From contig DASPIK010000013.1 in the NCBI GenBank assembly GCA_035629075.1, positions 1 through 64,000 of the forward strand: a stretch of DNA of 64,000 bases. Direction: 5' to 3'. Shown in pieces: positions 1 through 7,909 of this stretch. Source of the stretch: JAEZPW01 sp035629075. GTDB taxonomy: Bacteria; Acidobacteriota; Terriglobia; Terriglobales; Acidobacteriaceae. Both the position numbers and the translations under genes were made by a program. Within the stretch, counting starts at the first letter, position 1. Each line of letters opens with the position of its first letter. A model generated the notes under the pieces. That model had not been told where the DNA came from. It ran no database searches and saw only the letters and a program-made list of their open reading frames with translations.

Positions 1-240
1 CGCGGCCACCCCCAACGGCGGACGATGATTCCCACATCTTCTGGAGATTCTCAATTCCAACTGGATTAACGCTCGCAGCAGCCGCGTTGTGGATACCCTG
101 TGTATAACCGATACAGTGTCCGATAACAGATATTATGTAAAACAAAGTTGCGGGTGTGCAAAAGTCGCAGGCTCGGAACTCGGAAAACTGAGATCTAAAT
201 TTAGAAAGTGAGACTGGAGATTTTCCTGGCCCGCGAGGCT
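1..240. other. Left-edge region without a confident gene
   Basis: I see no convincing gene here. One minus-strand frame stays open from about position 600 to the left edge. Its stretch below position 330 is Arg-rich and then of random composition, which looks like out-of-frame GC-rich DNA. A single 8-of-9 match to a DnaA box (reverse orientation, around 88-96) stands alone and does not make an origin. A gene continuing beyond the edge cannot be excluded. Confidence 0.4.
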
Positions 241-541
241 TTAGTCGATACCCAAGTCGTCGACGATCGCGGATCCTTCGTGAACGCGGCAACTCCCGTG
301 TGATCCTTGATGACCGACGACAGTAGAATCCACCTTCTTCCTCCGTCCAAACAGCGCGGTCAGTGCCAACAAGGTCAGGATTCTGCGCAAGCACCTGATA
401 TGTGAGGTCTCTAAGTGTTGTTAGACCCGGACGGATTCGGGTTTGCAGTGGACACGTAATGAACTTGCTGGTTCTAGCCAGTAGCAGGGCGACGATCTCC
501 CGAACCATCCGCTCCGCCAACTCGTCTGGGGTGAGTTTCAT
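241..541 (-). pseudogene. Possible small protein gene with a frameshift
   Basis: On the minus strand an ATG at 541 opens a protein-like frame beginning MKLTPDELAERM. It is amphipathic, then reads ...VGTDRAVWTEEE at about 341-335. From there the same frame turns Arg-rich. A neighbouring minus frame picks up protein-like sequence (VDSTVVGHQGSHGS...) and ends at a TAA at 241-243. A one-base indel in the purine run around 333-345 would join the two into a product of roughly 100 residues. No good ribosome-binding site precedes 541, and the frame is open upstream of it into the divergent gene at 577. I do not recognise the family. It could be a real short gene with a sequencing error, a decayed gene, or chance. 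Confidence 0.3.
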
Positions 542-576
542 AAGGAGCTGATTATCGGGCTTCAGTTCCAAGCTGA

Positions 577-1116
577 ATGTTGTACCACAGGTCCTATCCG
601 GCTGCTCCGGAATACGCTATGGTATGGGCTGTAGTCGACAACCTTGGTCAGAAACAAACGTACAAGCAGAGTCTAGGCATGGCCACTCTTGATACCGAAG
701 CCGTCGCAAGAAGCGCGTTTGAGGAAATTGGGAGGCGGTTCCCGTCGCTCAACATGGTCGAGAATCATGGCGAACCAGTTGAAATCAGCATAACCATGCC
801 GGTTCAGTCCGGGCTCGCTCACGAAGTTTGGCTATGTCTGCAAAACGGTGACGAGCTGGGTTTCTCAGTTGGACATTTTCATATCGAGTTCTTCCCGTGT
901 ACGAAACCAGACCGCGTCCGAAGGTATATCGACGCAGTAAGTGGGTTCTTATGCGGTGAGTACCGGATTGTTGAGCACTACAGGGGCACAAAATGTTACC
1001 GAGCCCAACTTCAGAAGCCTGAAGGCGACCACTGGCGCACTATTGCCAATTGGGCCACAATTTGGATTCCGCCATTCTTCAAGAAGACACTGAAAGAGTT
1101 GCGGAATATCGGCTGA
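577..1116 (+). CDS. Hypothetical protein
   Basis: This is a 179-residue soluble protein of unknown function. There is no signal peptide or membrane segment. The composition is mixed alpha/beta with many aromatic residues (Trp, His, Tyr) in the C-terminal half, such as VGHFHIEFFPC and HWRTIANWATIWIPPF. The start at 577 directly follows an in-frame TGA, so the frame cannot extend upstream. An internal ATG at 619 is the other possible start, and neither has a strong Shine-Dalgarno. The base composition looks less GC-rich than the genes to the right, which could mean recent acquisition. I do not recognise a family. It reads as coding because it is long, lacks biased composition and has no competing frame. 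Confidence 0.55.
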   Translation: MLYHRSYPAAPEYAMVWAVVDNLGQKQTYKQSLGMATLDTEAVARSAFEEIGRRFPSLNMVENHGEPVEISITMPVQSGLAHEVWLCLQNGDELGFSVGHFHIEFFPCTKPDRVRRYIDAVSGFLCGEYRIVEHYRGTKCYRAQLQKPEGDHWRTIANWATIWIPPFFKKTLKELRNIG

Positions 1117-1331
1117 ACTTCATCCTCTAGCCAGCGAGGACCTCTCTTCTGAGAATCCGTTTCGGATGGCGCCACGATTTGCGTGCTTTTCATCGGAAGG
1201 TGCCACGATATTCGACTCAGCGGTGCTAGCGAATTCGGCATACGTCAATTCGCGTGGTGCCAACTTATTCGAGTTCCGACATTGACTAATGCTACTGCTC
1301 GGGAATCAAATAGTTAGGCTGCTGAAGCTCA

Positions 1332-1643
1332 CTATGCAGAAGGCGTGAGCTGGTTTTCCAAGTCGGCGCGGAACCTTCGAAGCGATTCTAAGCGCTCGGG
1401 TGTCGCCTCTACGATCTCCGACTTGGACTGGAACACCTGGCGGCCTTCCACTTCGGTCAGCACCCCCATGACTTCACCCATGCGCCAGCCGGGTGTGCCG
1501 ATCATGCGCAGTCCGTTGGGCGTAACATCGAGTAGCGCGATGCAGCCATCCCGCAGCACGCCGACCGATCGTGGAAATCGATCGAAGGTCTGAATCTCAA
1601 ATCCGGCGATGTCGAGTCTCTGAAGCTGTTCGGCTGGATCCAT
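1332..1643 (-). CDS. Conserved-looking hypothetical protein
   Basis: This is a 103-residue acidic-to-neutral soluble protein without signal or membrane segments. It has a beta-rich core (VGVLRDGCIALLDVTPNG) and a C-terminal helix rich in Glu, Arg and Leu (ATPERLESLRRFRADLE). It starts with ATG at 1643. It lies upstream of the BFN-miaB pair in the same direction, separated from BFN by a 124-bp gap that holds a long inverted repeat. I do not recognise the family. The codon pattern and the absence of a better frame make it a likely real gene. A role linked to its neighbours cannot be inferred. Confidence 0.6.
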   Translation of the reverse strand: MDPAEQLQRLDIAGFEIQTFDRFPRSVGVLRDGCIALLDVTPNGLRMIGTPGWRMGEVMGVLTEVEGRQVFQSKSEIVEATPERLESLRRFRADLENQLTPSA

Positions 1644-1672
1644 GAACTGAGATTGGATGATTTATCGATTTG

Positions 1673-1745
1673 ACGATTTGATGATTGGGCTTAGCGACCC
1701 GTTTGTTACGCTCCAGAGTTCCAAGTCACCCAATCATCAAATCGT
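1673..1745. repeat. 17-bp inverted repeat with GATT-rich flank
   Basis: The arm at 1673-1689 (acgatttgatgattggg) is perfectly complementary to 1729-1745, with a 39-base spacer. Just left of it, 1650-1675 carries degenerate repeats of the same GATTTGA/GATGATT theme. The element fills the gap between two co-directional genes. No T-run follows a short-loop stem, so it is not a classical terminator. It resembles a small intergenic palindromic repeat family. Confidence 0.7.
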
Positions 1746-1767
1746 GCAATCCGCAAACATTGCATAG

Positions 1768-2253
1768 CTACATCTTGTAGCGGCCGAGGTCTTCGTCGTT
1801 AAGGCCTTCAAGCCACTTGCGGAGTTCTTCGCTGGAAACCCGATCCGAAACAGTACTCGCAAGTTTCGACGATTTCAAAACCTCGTCCTCCACGAAGATC
1901 GGACAATCCACCCGGAGGGCCAGCGCCAGCGCGTCTGACGGACGCGAATCGATGCTGATGATGCTCCCCTGGCGTTCAAGCCAAATGATCGCGAAGAAGG
2001 TGTCGTCGCGCAACTCATTTACGACGACCTTGTGAACGCGCGCGTCGAGACCTGCCAGAACATTCTTGATGAGGTCGTGAGTCATCGGACGCGGCGTGGT
2101 GATCTTCTCGATCTCTAAGGCGATCGCGTTTGCTTCGTAGATTCCAACCCAGATCGGCAGGACGGTATCGCTGCTAACGTCCTTCAAAACCACGATGGGC
2201 ATGTTTGTGACCGGGTCCATCATCAAGCCCCGGATCTTCATTTCGACTTCCAT
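1768..2253 (-). CDS. Bifunctional nuclease (BFN) domain protein
   Basis: This is a 161-residue protein of the BFN/DUF151 family, whose plant founders have RNase and DNase activity. The cellular role in bacteria is not settled. The family signature is clear: a LPIWVGIYEANAIALE block around residues 30-50, RPMTHDL around 55-62, and DSRPSDALALALR around 100-112. A short acidic C-terminal tail follows, as in bacterial members. The ATG at 2253 is preferred because GGAGG (2259-2263) lies five bases before it. A GTG at 2265 is in frame but partly overlaps that site, and an ATG at 2241 is also possible. It lies just downstream of miaB on the same strand (27 bp between the coding regions), so the two are probably co-transcribed. 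Confidence 0.85.
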   Translation of the reverse strand: MEVEMKIRGLMMDPVTNMPIVVLKDVSSDTVLPIWVGIYEANAIALEIEKITTPRPMTHDLIKNVLAGLDARVHKVVVNELRDDTFFAIIWLERQGSIISIDSRPSDALALALRVDCPIFVEDEVLKSSKLASTVSDRVSSEELRKWLEGLNDEDLGRYKM

Positions 2254-2280
2254 CGCGACCTCCACGGTCCCGCTTCGCGC

Positions 2281-3612
2281 CTAGTGGCTAGTGTCCAGCT
2301 CGCCGGCCAAGCTGTTGGGGTACGTCGAGGTTACCGCTACGGCGACGTATTGTCCCTGTTCAAGTTTGATACCGTCTGGCGTCATGAAGTTTACAACCTT
2401 ATTTTGAGACGTGCGCCCGATCCACTGTTTACGGACGTCGTTATACCCTTCAACCATTGCTTCAACTGTGGCGCCAAGGTGGCGTTTGTTGTTTGACTGG
2501 GATATTTCCTTCTGGCGAGCATTGAGCGCAGCCAGCCGGCGTGACTTTTGGTCGTCCGGAATGCTATCCGGATACGCAATGGCCGGCGTGTTCGGCCGAG
2601 GCGAATACTTGAAGGAAAACATCGAGTCGTACCGGACTGCGTCCAGCAGCGACAGTGTTTCTTCGAATTCCCCTTCGGTTTCTCCCGGGAAGCCGACGAT
2701 GATGTCCGTTGTTATGCTGATGTCGCGCTTGGCTGAGTGCATCCACGAGATACGCTCCAGGTACTCCTCGCGGCTGTATTCTCGAGCCATGGCCGAAAGT
2801 ACCCGGGTTGAACCGCTCTGGACGGGCAGATGGACGTGATCGCAGAGCGCGGGTACATTGTCAATTGCCTGAACGATCTCCTTGGTAAAGTCGCGCGGAT
2901 GCGATGTTGTGAAACGCACTCGCTTCAGTCCATTAATGTGGCCGACGGCCGCAAGTAGTTCAGCAAAGGTCTTCTTTTCAGTGGGATCGCGGTAACTGTT
3001 AACGTTTTGCCCGAGCAGTTGCACGTCCGTATAGCCTTGGTCGGCCATCTTTCGCGCTTCGGCCAGCACGGAGTCTGAGGTTCGGCTGCGCTCTTTGCCC
3101 CGGGTATAAGGGACGACGCAGTAGGCACAAAACTTGTCGCATCCCTCAATGATGGTTATATAGCCGCGGTGCGCGTTTGAGCGCGCTGTGAACTCCGTCT
3201 CGAAGGTCTGCTCTGTCTGCCGGTCATCCAACCCTGTCGCGCGCTTCCCTGCTTCAAGCTGCACCAGCATCTGGGGCAGATTCCGGTACGACGCGGAGCC
3301 GCAGACCAAGTCCACGTGAGGTGCGCGTTCAAAAATGTGCTGCCCTTCCTGCTGTGCTACGCAACCGAGCACGCCAAACTTTTTGCCTTGGTCCTTCAGT
3401 TTCTTGAAATCCGCGAGACGGTGGAAGACGCGCTGCTCGGCCTTATCGCGGATGGAGCATGTGTTGTACAGGATGAGGTCGGCATCTTCGATGGACTCGA
3501 CCCGGCGATAGCCCTGGGAGATGAGCGTGCCAATGACTTTCTCGGAATCGTGAAAGTTCATCTGGCAGCCAAAAGTCTCAATGAAAAACGTCTTTTCAGA
3601 ACCCACTGACAT
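2281..3612 (-). CDS. miaB: tRNA-2-methylthio-N6-dimethylallyladenosine synthase MiaB
   Basis: This radical-SAM methylthiotransferase converts i6A37 to ms2i6A37 in tRNAs reading UNN codons. At 443 residues it is the usual family length. The N-terminal UPF0004 domain has the three cluster cysteines C16 (FGCQMN), C52 (NTCSIR) and C84 (LGCV). The radical-SAM motif CDKFCAYC supplies C158, C162 and C165. The C-terminal region ends in a TRAM-like segment (QWIGRTSQNKVVNF). A GGGAG sequence lies only one base before the ATG at 3612, so the in-frame GTG at 3606, seven bases from it, may be the true start. The bfn gene follows in the same direction. MiaB rather than the related MtaB or RimO is supported by the ETFGCQMN start and the overall order. 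Confidence 0.95.
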   Translation of the reverse strand: MSVGSEKTFFIETFGCQMNFHDSEKVIGTLISQGYRRVESIEDADLILYNTCSIRDKAEQRVFHRLADFKKLKDQGKKFGVLGCVAQQEGQHIFERAPHVDLVCGSASYRNLPQMLVQLEAGKRATGLDDRQTEQTFETEFTARSNAHRGYITIIEGCDKFCAYCVVPYTRGKERSRTSDSVLAEARKMADQGYTDVQLLGQNVNSYRDPTEKKTFAELLAAVGHINGLKRVRFTTSHPRDFTKEIVQAIDNVPALCDHVHLPVQSGSTRVLSAMAREYSREEYLERISWMHSAKRDISITTDIIVGFPGETEGEFEETLSLLDAVRYDSMFSFKYSPRPNTPAIAYPDSIPDDQKSRRLAALNARQKEISQSNNKRHLGATVEAMVEGYNDVRKQWIGRTSQNKVVNFMTPDGIKLEQGQYVAVAVTSTYPNSLAGELDTSH

Positions 3613-3736
3613 ACTCCCGAAAGTATAGCCGATGCCCAGAGTTGCCGTTGCGCAGCGTCTTTGAACAGGAACCCTCGCACGGAGTATCTTTTATTCCTCA
3701 GGTTTTGGATCACGGCTGTCAGCCAGAGGAGGACGA

Positions 3737-4282
3737 GTGAGCACGACATCCACCATCGCCCCAGACCCGCGGTATCCCATAGGCAGGTTCCAACCGCCGA
3801 GCGGAATGTCAGACCAGCACCGGCATGAGTTCATCTCGGAGATTGCCGAAGCTCCTGAGAAACTGAGAAAGGCGCTGGTGGGACTCTCTGACGCGCAACT
3901 TGATACGCCCTATCGAGAGGGCGGTTGGACTGTTCGGCAGGTTGTTCATCATATGTTCGACAGTCACGTGAATGCCTACGTGCGTTTCAAACTAGCCCTG
4001 ACGGAAGACGAACCAACTATCAAGCCCTACGACGAGGCTTTGTGGGCCGACCTCCCGGATGCGCGGACCGCGCCAGCCGAGCTTTCGGTAAGCTTGCTCG
4101 ACAATCTGCATAAGCGCTGGGTCTTGATGATGCGGGCGATGTCTGATACTGGCTGGGCACGCAGGTTTCAGCACCCGGAGCGTGGAATCATGAGTCTCGA
4201 CTTCACTCTCGCCCTCTACGCGTGGCACGGACGCCATCACGTTGCCCACATAACCGAGCTGCGGAGGAGAAACGGTTGGTAG
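3737..4282 (+). CDS. DinB/YfiT-family putative metal-dependent hydrolase or thiol transferase
   Basis: This is a 181-residue four-helix-bundle protein of the DinB/YfiT superfamily. It contains the YfiT-type start RYPIGRFQPP, the helix segment GGWTVRQVVHHMFDSH around residues 58-73, and the C-terminal WHGRHHVAHI. The spaced histidines (HH near 67, then HGRHH) match the metal-binding triad of the family. Bacillus YfiT (BstA) is a bacillithiol S-transferase, but other members act on different thiols or are uncharacterised, so the substrate is left open. The start is GTG at 3737, with GAGGA just upstream (3727-3731). It diverges from miaB across a 124-bp gap that must hold both promoters. Confidence 0.85.
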   Translation: MSTTSTIAPDPRYPIGRFQPPSGMSDQHRHEFISEIAEAPEKLRKALVGLSDAQLDTPYREGGWTVRQVVHHMFDSHVNAYVRFKLALTEDEPTIKPYDEALWADLPDARTAPAELSVSLLDNLHKRWVLMMRAMSDTGWARRFQHPERGIMSLDFTLALYAWHGRHHVAHITELRRRNGW

Positions 4283-4341
4283 CTGGCACGACAGGCGTGT
4301 GATACAGGGCGGCGAGCAGCGCACGCCTGCCGCCCGGATTT

Positions 4342-4908
4342 CTACTTTGTGCTTCTTACGACGTCCAAGAAATACTCGTGCACGCGCTTGTCGTCGGAGA
4401 GTTCCGGATGGAAAGTAGCGGCTAACGCCTTTCCTTGTCTGACCAGTACAGGATGGCCGTCGCGCTGCGCGAGCACATCAACAGTTTCTCCGACCGACTC
4501 GATACGCGGTGCGCGAATGTAAACCATCTCAAGCGGACCGCCGGGTAACGCGGTTTCTAGGTTGAGTATGGTGCTATCCACTTGACGGCCGTAGGCGTTG
4601 CGGCGCACACGGATGTCGAGTGCATTCAAGCCCTTCTGCTCGGGGTTTTCAACCTCCGCCGCCAGCATGATGCACCCGGCGCACGTGCCGAACGTCGGTT
4701 TCGTGTGTACGAAGTCGCTCAGCTTTTGGAACCCTTTCTCACCAAGCAGCCTGAGGAAGGCCGAAGACTCGCCCCCAGGGATAATGAGTCCGTCGATCTC
4801 ATCCAGTTGTTCAGGTTTCTTCACCAAAACGACTTCAGCACCCAATTCTTCGAGACGTTTACGGTGCGCGTCGAAGTCGCCCTGCAACGCAAGTACGCCG
4901 ATCTTCAT
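4342..4908 (-). CDS. pdxT: Pyridoxal 5'-phosphate synthase glutaminase subunit PdxT
   Basis: PdxT hydrolyses glutamine and passes ammonia to PdxS in the R5P-dependent (DXP-independent) route to pyridoxal phosphate. The 188-residue protein is full length. It begins MKIGVLALQGDF and has IIPGGESSA (oxyanion region) at about 42-50. The nucleophile is Cys76 (FGTCAGC), and His167 and Glu169 in TFHPEL complete the triad. The ATG at 4908 matches the family start; the frame is open further upstream but that extension is not protein-like. pdxS is not adjacent in this window, unlike many genomes where pdxST is an operon. The gene diverges from a secreted cyclophilin at 5064. Confidence 0.95.
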   Translation of the reverse strand: MKIGVLALQGDFDAHRKRLEELGAEVVLVKKPEQLDEIDGLIIPGGESSAFLRLLGEKGFQKLSDFVHTKPTFGTCAGCIMLAAEVENPEQKGLNALDIRVRRNAYGRQVDSTILNLETALPGGPLEMVYIRAPRIESVGETVDVLAQRDGHPVLVRQGKALAATFHPELSDDKRVHEYFLDVVRSTK

Positions 4909-5063
4909 CTGTGAGCCCTTGTCTTTCCTACAGACAACTGTACAAGAACAGCAGAAATCAGGCGAGACGAGAGCGCGCGCATGGCCGTAACGCGCACTTC
5001 CCTTTCCGCCACGGGTCTGCCACAATTCTGCGTTTAGTGGAAACTCATGCAGAAGGAGCCACG

Positions 5064-5732
5064 ATGCGTAGGCTAGCGTTTCTTGTTTTATTGAGTCTAA
5101 TTGCTGTTTCGGGCACGGCACAGACGAAGCCGGCTACGAAAGCTGCCCCGGGCAACTCCGCGGCACCGACGTCGAACTCTCCTAAGGCGATTATTGATAC
5201 CACTGCCGGACAGATCACTTGCACGCTGTTCCCGGACAAAGCTCCGATGACCGTGGACAATTTCATCGGACTCGCCACCGGCACAAAAGAATGGACCAAC
5301 CCGGTATCCAAAGCGAAGAAGCGCAACACGCCGCTTTACGATGGAACCATTTTTCACCGTGTCATTCCCGGGTTCATGATTCAGGGCGGCGATCCGATGG
5401 GTAACGGCGCGGGTGACCCCGGTTACAGCTTCAAGGACGAGTTCAGCGATCTTCGCTTCGACCGTCCGGGACGACTCGCCATGGCGAACTCCGGACCGAA
5501 TACGAACGGTTCGCAGTTCTTCATTACCGACGTTCCTACTCCGCACCTGAATGGTCGCCACACGATCTTCGGCCAGTGCGGTCCCCTGACGGTGATAAAG
5601 AAGATCGCCAATGTGCCGCGTGATCCGAACGACAAGCCGTTCAAGCCGGTGAGGATCTCCCATGTGACGATTGTGAAACCCGGCCAGACCGCGCCTGTGG
5701 CGAAGCCGGCGACTAAAGGGCCGCGAGGATAG
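5064..5732 (+). CDS. Exported cyclophilin-type peptidyl-prolyl cis-trans isomerase
   Basis: This is a 222-residue cyclophilin that catalyses proline isomerisation, here probably in the periplasm. Residues 1-22 form a signal peptide (Arg-Arg, hydrophobic core, cleavage near SGTAQ). A low-complexity Ala/Pro/Thr linker runs to about 45, then the cyclophilin domain. The domain has FHRVIPGFMIQGGDP and SGPNTNGSQFFI, the active-site Arg and the Gln/Phe block. The C-terminus is Pro/Lys-rich. The ATG at 5064 has AGAAGGAG about eight bases upstream. A rho-independent terminator follows at 5753. A cytoplasmic paralogue lies next, 222 bp downstream, so the two compartments are probably served by a duplicated pair. 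Confidence 0.92.
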   Translation: MRRLAFLVLLSLIAVSGTAQTKPATKAAPGNSAAPTSNSPKAIIDTTAGQITCTLFPDKAPMTVDNFIGLATGTKEWTNPVSKAKKRNTPLYDGTIFHRVIPGFMIQGGDPMGNGAGDPGYSFKDEFSDLRFDRPGRLAMANSGPNTNGSQFFITDVPTPHLNGRHTIFGQCGPLTVIKKIANVPRDPNDKPFKPVRISHVTIVKPGQTAPVAKPATKGPRG

Positions 5733-5752
5733 CTGACGTCTTGAGTTCATGG

Positions 5753-5779
5753 AAGGCGCGCGTTGGGATGGCGCGCCTT
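5753..5779 (+). terminator. Rho-independent terminator after the exported cyclophilin
   Basis: The stem AAGGCGCGC (5753-5761) pairs perfectly with GCGCGCCTT (5771-5779), leaving a nine-base loop. The T-run TTTTT at 5778-5782 follows. It lies 20 bases after the stop codon and separates the two cyclophilin genes into distinct transcripts. Confidence 0.85.
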
Positions 5780-5954
5780 TTTGTCGTCGCTCTTAGCCGC
5801 GGAAAAAACCTGACTTTAGCTGTTGCCCCGGGTGCTTCGGCTATTGAGGCAGTCGACCTCGCACTTATGTAAACTAGCTCTTTGCCGCCGAACGTGCGTT
5901 CCACCTTATCAAATCGCACCGAGGCGAGAAGCCGTACGATGAAAGGATCGAAGA

Positions 5955-6488
5955 ATGGCCGAACGTCAGCCCGGAACCTATGCGGTGTTCAAGACCAGCG
6001 AAGGACAGATCGTCTGCCGATTGTTTGAAGCAGAGGCCCCCAAGACGGTGCAAAACTTTGTCGACCTCGCCGAGGGCAAGCGGGATTGGAGTGATCGCGT
6101 CAGCGGCAAGAAGGGTTCAGGTACACCGCTTTACAACGGCACTATCTTCCATCGAGTCATTCCGAACTTCATGATTCAGGGTGGGGACCCGAGCGGCACC
6201 GGGATGGGCGGTCCGGGCTATCAGTTCGAAGACGAGACTAAAGGCTCTCCATACAAGTTCGACAAACCGGGGAAACTGGCGATGGCGAATGCCGGGCCGA
6301 ATACGAACGGCTCGCAGTTCTTCATTACAGTCGCACCAACGCCGTGGCTAACCGGCAATCATACGATCTTTGGCGAAGTGATCGAGGGGCAGGACGTCGT
6401 TGAAAAGATCGCTAATGTGCCGAGGAACCGACAGGACAAGCCGAATGAGGATGTGGTAGTGGAAGCAGTCAGCATCGAGCGAATGTAG
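5955..6488 (+). CDS. Cytoplasmic cyclophilin-type peptidyl-prolyl cis-trans isomerase
   Basis: This 177-residue cyclophilin has no signal peptide, so it should act in the cytoplasm. It carries the standard blocks: IFHRVIPNFMIQGGDP (about 72-87), NAGPNTNGSQFFI (about 112-124) and a C-terminal VEKIANVPRN. An insertion between strands (DWSDRVSGKKGSGTP) is shared with the exported paralogue upstream, which points to a local duplication. The ATG at 5955 has a GAAAGGA-type site upstream. The stop codon TAG at 6486 is followed at once, in the same frame, by the body of an Imm53-like gene, but no single protein is implied because that gene has its own ribosome-binding site. Confidence 0.93.
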   Translation: MAERQPGTYAVFKTSEGQIVCRLFEAEAPKTVQNFVDLAEGKRDWSDRVSGKKGSGTPLYNGTIFHRVIPNFMIQGGDPSGTGMGGPGYQFEDETKGSPYKFDKPGKLAMANAGPNTNGSQFFITVAPTPWLTGNHTIFGEVIEGQDVVEKIANVPRNRQDKPNEDVVVEAVSIERM

Positions 6489-6504
6489 ATTGGAGCGTAC
6501 ACCG

Positions 6505-6791
6505 ATGTCACTGTCGGACTTCGAGCGTGGTACGCGGCTCAGTGTGACGGCGAATGGGAGCATGCCTACGGAGTATCGCTCGAAACTCTCGATAACCCGG
6601 GGTGGCGCGTTTGCATCGACTTGCATGGTACAAGGAAGGCTGCAGCCACCCTTGATCGCGTTTCAATCGAGCGGAGCGAAGACGACTGGATTCAGTACTG
6701 GATCGACAAAACCCAGTTCAACATTGCATGCGGCGCTCTGAACTTGTCTGAATCACTAGCCATTTTCGTCAAGTGGTTTGACACAGAATAG
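6505..6791 (+). pseudogene. Imm53-family immunity protein gene, frameshifted
   Basis: From 6528 to the TAG at 6789 the frame encodes WYAAQCDGEWEHAYGV..., then LDNPGWRVCIDLHGT, and ends ALNLSESLAIFVKWFD. This order (W-Y-x-x-Q-C-D-G-x-W-E-H, NPGW, DDW, NL..E.L.IF..W) is the signature of the Imm53 family of immunity proteins from polymorphic toxin systems. That frame has no start codon after the upstream TAG. In the next frame an ATG at 6505, with GGAG at 6492-6495, encodes MSLSDFE, exactly the expected N-terminus. One base appears to be missing between 6525 and 6528. With that base restored the protein would be about 95 residues, the family length. It is either a decayed gene or a sequencing error. 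No toxin gene is visible nearby. Confidence 0.75.
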
Positions 6792-6808
6792 GTCTGGCAC
6801 ACCAAACA

Positions 6809-6836
6809 AAATCCCGCTCAGTCTCGAGCGGGATTT
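6809..6836. terminator. Bidirectional terminator between the Imm53 remnant and mdh
   Basis: AAATCCCGCTC (6809-6819) pairs perfectly with GAGCGGGATTT (6826-6836) across a six-base loop. It is A-rich on the left and followed by T/C on the right. It sits between two convergent genes and can serve both, including mdh, which ends at 6859 on the minus strand. Confidence 0.85.
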
Positions 6837-6858
6837 CTTCTTTCGCTTACCGTGTGCC

Positions 6859-7785
6859 TTAAACGCCGATGACAGCCACGAGTTCCTTTACCGCGCCGGC
6901 GCTCCTCTCGAGCGCAGCCTGCTCTTCGGGGGTGAGCTTGATTTGGATCACCTGCTCCAGCCCGTTCGCGCCCAACTTGCAGGGCACGCCAACGTACAGA
7001 CCGTTGATCCCATACTCGCCTTCAAGGTAAGCGGCGCAGGGCAGAATCTTCTTCTTGTCTTTGAGGATGGCTTCAGCCATCTCGACTGCCGCTGCGGAAG
7101 GAGCGTAATAAGCGCTGCCGGTCTTGAGGTACTTCACGATCTCGGCGCCGCCGTCCCGAGTGCGCTGGACGAGGCGATCGACCGTGTCCTTATCCATCAA
7201 TTCGGTGATCGGGATGCCGGCAACAGTGGAGTAACGCGGCAACGGCACCATGGTGTCGCCGTGCCCACCCAGCACGAAGGCGGTAACGTTCTCGACGCTG
7301 ACCTTGAGTTCCATCGCAATGAAAGCACGGAAGCGAGCGGAGTCGAGCACACCGGCCATGCCGATGACGCGATTACGCGGGAAGCCGCTGAGCTTGTAGG
7401 CAGCCTGAGCCATCGCGTCCAGCGGATTCGAGACGATGATGAGGATGGAGTTGGGCGAGTACTTCACGACTTTGCCCACAACATCGCTCATGATTTTGTG
7501 ATTGATATTGAGCAGGTCATCGCGGCTCATGCCCGGCTTTCGGGGCACGCCAGCCGTGATAATCACGATATCGGAGTTCGCGGTGAGCGCATAATCCTGG
7601 CCGCCAATGATGAAGGAGTCTTTCTTGGCGATCGGCATGGCCTCGAGCAGATCTAGCGCTTTGCCCTCGGGAACGCCTTCCATAATGTCAACGAGCACGA
7701 CATCAGCTAACTCGTTGGCTGCCAGCCAGTGCGCAGCTGTCGCGCCCACATTTCCCGACCCTACGACCGTTACTTTCTTACGCAT
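6859..7785 (-). CDS. mdh: Malate dehydrogenase
   Basis: This enzyme oxidises malate to oxaloacetate with NAD in the TCA cycle. The 308-residue protein is of the lactate-dehydrogenase-like type. The Rossmann motif GSGNVG is at residues 9-14, the mobile loop PRKPGMSRDDLL at about 80-91, and the catalytic GGHGDTMVPL block at about 173-182 contains the proton-relay His. The malate-binding Arg residues are in the PRKPGMSR loop. The ATG at 7785 gives the expected N-terminus. It lies 124 bp downstream of icd on the same strand, so two consecutive TCA genes may share a transcript. Confidence 0.96.
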   Translation of the reverse strand: MRKKVTVVGSGNVGATAAHWLAANELADVVLVDIMEGVPEGKALDLLEAMPIAKKDSFIIGGQDYALTANSDIVIITAGVPRKPGMSRDDLLNINHKIMSDVVGKVVKYSPNSILIIVSNPLDAMAQAAYKLSGFPRNRVIGMAGVLDSARFRAFIAMELKVSVENVTAFVLGGHGDTMVPLPRYSTVAGIPITELMDKDTVDRLVQRTRDGGAEIVKYLKTGSAYYAPSAAAVEMAEAILKDKKKILPCAAYLEGEYGINGLYVGVPCKLGANGLEQVIQIKLTPEEQAALERSAGAVKELVAVIGV

Positions 7786-7909
7786 CTATGGTCCTTTCAC
7801 AGGTTGCACAGCGGCCTGCGCGCGGTCTCAACGACACGGGGCCAGCTTGCGCGCAAAGAGGACCGCATCACAGGACTGCGGCCCTCGATCTTCGGAACGA
7901 ACCAGTTTA

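Noticed and set aside
85..98. DnaA-box-like word near the left edge, possible replication origin
   Set aside because: There is a single 8-of-9 match, with no cluster and no dnaA, dnaN or AT-rich unwinding region nearby.
6486..6791. Cyclophilin-Imm53 fusion by read-through of TAG
   Set aside because: The frames are the same, but the Imm53 gene has its own Shine-Dalgarno and start, and the cyclophilin is already full length.
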